NCBI GenBank assembly: GCA_965205365.1 | Contig: CBDBGT010000011.1 | Location: 372,001-436,000, forward strand | Source: JALZUR01 sp965205365 | GTDB taxonomy: Bacteria > Bdellovibrionota > Bdellovibrionia > Bdellovibrionales > UBA1609 | DNA: 64,000 nucleotides | Direction of reading: 5' to 3' | Shown here: positions 62,096 to 64,000 of the stretch, piece after piece | How the letters are laid out: every line of letters starts with the position of its first letter | Position numbering within the stretch: the first letter of the stretch is position 1 | Program-made: the position numbers and the translations under genes | The notes under the pieces: generated by a model | Database searches by the model: none | What the model saw: only the letters and a program-made list of their open reading frames with translations | Told to the model about the DNA's origin: nothing

Positions 62096-64000
62096 TTATA
62101 TGGTTGCTATAATTGGAGCTATAATAAGCGCTACTATAGACATAAGTTTAATTAAGATATTCATTGCCGGACCAGTAGTGTCTTTAAATGGATCACCTAC
62201 TGTATCACCAACAACTGTTGCTTTATGGGTGTCACTGCCTTTGCCAACACCTTTAACTCCACCTGTTTCAACTGCTTTTTTTGCATTATCCCAAGCACCC
62301 CCGGCGTTAGACATAAGAAGGGCTAAAACAACACCTACAACAGTAGCACCTGCTAACATTCCACCTAAGGCTTCAGCACCCAATAAAAACCCACAAGCAA
62401 CGGGAGCAACAACTGCAACTCCTCCTGGAGCCAACATTTCTTTTAACGCAGCATTAGTAGAAATCTGGACACATTTTACTGTATCAGGTTTTCCCCTACC
62501 CTCTAAAAGACCTGTAATTTCTCTAAACTGACGTCTAATCTCATCAACCATTTTACCTGCAGCTTTAGAAACCGAAGTCATTGTCATTGCACCAGCAACC
62601 AGAGGAACAACCGCACCTAAAAACAAACCAATAACAACCAATGGGTTTAAGATATCAATTGAAAATGCTTTCATTCCAACAGTGCTTCTTACAACATCAA
62701 CAGACTGGCCATAAGCAACAAACAATGCTAAAGCAGTTAAGGCTGCAGAACCAATGGCAAAGCCTTTACCAACAGCAGCAGTAGTGTTTCCAACGGCGTC
62801 TAATCCATCAGTAATTTCTCTAACCTCTGGTCCAAGGTCTGCCATCTGTGAAATACCACCAGCATTGTCCGCAACAGGACCATAAGCATCAATGGTCATT
62901 GTAATACCAACAGTTGCAAGCATTCCCACAGCTGATAAAGCAATACCGTAAAGACCAGCAAAATAAAATGAAACAAAAATAGCCCCACAGATACAAATAA
63001 GCGGTAGAGCACAAGACTCTAAGCCCACTGCAAAACCTTGAATTATATTTGTTGCAGGGCCTGTTTTAGAAGCGTGAACAATTTTAAGCACAGGTCCTTT
63101 TGAAGTGTAATACTCAGTAATATGACCAATTCCAAGGCCAGCAATAGCCCCTGCAACAATGGCCCAAAAAAGATTGGTAGAAAGAGCCATTTGACATAAA
63201 AGAATATATGCTCCTAAAGCAAAAAAACCACAAGCAATAAACACTGACATATTCAGAGCCCTAGCTGGATTCATTTTCTTTAAAAACGCCATTCCTAAAA
63301 TCCCAAAAATTGAAGAAATTAAACCTATAACAGATAAAATTAATGGAAGACTCATTAAAAGTGATCTTCCAGCATCTGCGCCCATTGGAGCAAGTTGTGA
63401 AACAATACCTAGCCCCATGGTTGCAGCAATTGCAATGGATGCCACCATGGCTCCAACATAAGACTCAAATATATCAGCACCCATACCTGCAACATCACCA
63501 ACATTATCACCAACATTATCCGCAATAACACCAGGATTTCTTGGATCATCCTCTGGAATACCAGCTTCAACTTTACCAACTAAATCAGAACCCACATCAG
63601 CAGCTTTTGTAAAAATACCACCACCAACTCTTGCAAAAAGAGCAATAGATGAGGCCCCCATTGAAAACCCTGAAATCACACCAACAGTTTGAACATATTG
63701 TCCAAAAAGATGATAAAAAACACCTAAACCAATTAAGCCTAAACTTGCTACTGATAAGCCCATTACAGCTCCACCGTTAAAGGCTGTTAATAAAGCCTTA
63801 CCTTGTCCCGATTCTTTTGCTGCTGCAGCAGTTCTAACATTAGTTTTTGTAGCCGCCTTCATTCCAATAAAGCCTGCTAGACCAGAAACAACAGCTCCAG
63901 AAATAAATGCAATGGCAGTAGGTCCACCAAATCTCCAAAATAAAAGCATAGCAATAACAGCTACAAAAATAGACAAAATTTTATACTCAGCTTTTAAAAA
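62096..64000 (-). CDS. hppA: Membrane-bound ion-translocating pyrophosphatase (5' end outside window)
   Basis: The frame stays open to the window edge: codons before the TTG at 63976 read FLKAEYKI, normal for the family, so the gene continues beyond 64000. Many membrane helices surround the pyrophosphate site ADVGSDLVGKVEAGIPEDDP, followed by RNPGVIADNVGDNVGDVAGM. DAYGPVADNAGGISQMADL and GDTVGDPFKDTTGPAMNIL follow. The motif GNTTAAVGKGFAIGSA has Ala where K+-independent enzymes have Lys, so the K+-dependent group is indicated. It pumps H+ or Na+ at the cost of pyrophosphate; the ion cannot be decided here. Confidence 0.95.
   Translation of the reverse strand, partial: FLKAEYKILSIFVAVIAMLLFWRFGGPTAIAFISGAVVSGLAGFIGMKAATKTNVRTAAAAKESGQGKALLTAFNGGAVMGLSVASLGLIGLGVFYHLFGQYVQTVGVISGFSMGASSIALFARVGGGIFTKAADVGSDLVGKVEAGIPEDDPRNPGVIADNVGDNVGDVAGMGADIFESYVGAMVASIAIAATMGLGIVSQLAPMGADAGRSLLMSLPLILSVIGLISSIFGILGMAFLKKMNPARALNMSVFIACGFFALGAYILLCQMALSTNLFWAIVAGAIAGLGIGHITEYYTSKGPVLKIVHASKTGPATNIIQGFAVGLESCALPLICICGAIFVSFYFAGLYGIALSAVGMLATVGITMTIDAYGPVADNAGGISQMADLGPEVREITDGLDAVGNTTAAVGKGFAIGSAALTALALFVAYGQSVDVVRSTVGMKAFSIDILNPLVVIGLFLGAVVPLVAGAMTMTSVSKAAGKMVDEIRRQFREITGLLEGRGKPDTVKCVQISTNAALKEMLAPGGVAVVAPVACGFLLGAEALGGMLAGATVVGVVLALLMSNAGGAWDNAKKAVETGGVKGVGKGSDTHKATVVGDTVGDPFKDTTGPAMNILIKLMSIVALIIAPIIATI

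Noticed and set aside
62100..62531. Plus-strand 143-codon frame opposite hppA
   Set aside because: It is the antisense of a highly conserved pyrophosphatase region; its Pro/Ala-rich composition is a codon artefact.
1..64000. CRISPR arrays, rRNA operons, tmRNA or riboswitches
   Set aside because: No regularly spaced short repeats, no rRNA-like sequence and no recognisable riboswitch core were found on reading either strand.

Overview
The window is AT-rich, gene-dense DNA of a Gram-negative bacterium. It carries lipid A and LPS-export genes (lpxD, an LptF/LptG-type permease), lipoproteins with clear lipoboxes, and signal-peptide proteins. Housekeeping genes (topA, tex, infA, hisS, def-fmt-rpe), a DUF481 outer-membrane protein, a DUF547 protein, a response regulator ending in a WDVVPELA-type motif, an exported astacin protease, and tryptophan and histidine catabolism together recall Bdellovibrionota (the Bacteriovorax/Bdellovibrio side). 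That assignment is inference; no 16S rRNA gene is present.

Layout. 1-5.3 kb: a minus-strand haem block (hemB, then hemA - hemC/D fusion - hemL) followed by the start of a sensor histidine kinase. 5.5-12.7 kb: DUF481 protein, small exported proteins, an IS66 relic, queG, a 668-aa exported unknown, rmuC, sodB. 12.8-17.4 kb: amino-acid catabolism (formimidoylglutamase-like, threonine aldolase-like, tryptophan 2,3-dioxygenase; convergent kynB and a methyltransferase), then a decayed peroxiredoxin. 18.3-27.6 kb: hisS, membrane and exported unknowns, astacin, tRNA-Leu, an exported nucleotidyltransferase/NMNAT-like fusion, tRNA-Asp, glpK. 27.8-37.5 kb: the mobile DGR island. 37.6-46.7 kb: prepilin-like protein, thioredoxin-like protein, the def-fmt-rpe-hutH-hutU-hutI run and an LPS permease. 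46.9-64 kb: an IS982 copy, Spy-like protein, response regulator, nadC, topA, HAD phosphatase, tex, infA, lpxD, DUF547 protein, an IS1595-type element, two paralogous lipoproteins and a membrane pyrophosphatase that runs off the end.

The outstanding object is the 27,818-37,481 island. It is a complete diversity-generating retroelement (DGR): a large exported fibre-like target protein with a C-terminal DUF1566/Lcl-type domain, a variable repeat (VR) at its 3' end, an Avd accessory protein, a template repeat (TR) and a reverse transcriptase. TR and VR differ at 13 positions in 110 bp, and all 13 are adenines in the TR. The DGR sits inside what looks like a composite transposon. Its right end is an intact IS1634-family element. 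Its left end is a 155-bp internal-deletion derivative (MITE) of the same element in inverted orientation. The whole unit is flanked by a perfect 302-bp direct repeat, as expected from the long, variable target duplications known for IS1634-type elements. The duplication left glpK and the prepilin-like gene each with one intact copy.

An IS3-family element with a 3-bp target duplication has then split the DGR target gene. Precise excision would restore one 1248-codon reading frame. Recombination between two 411-bp repeats inside the gene would also remove the IS and leave a shorter in-frame gene.
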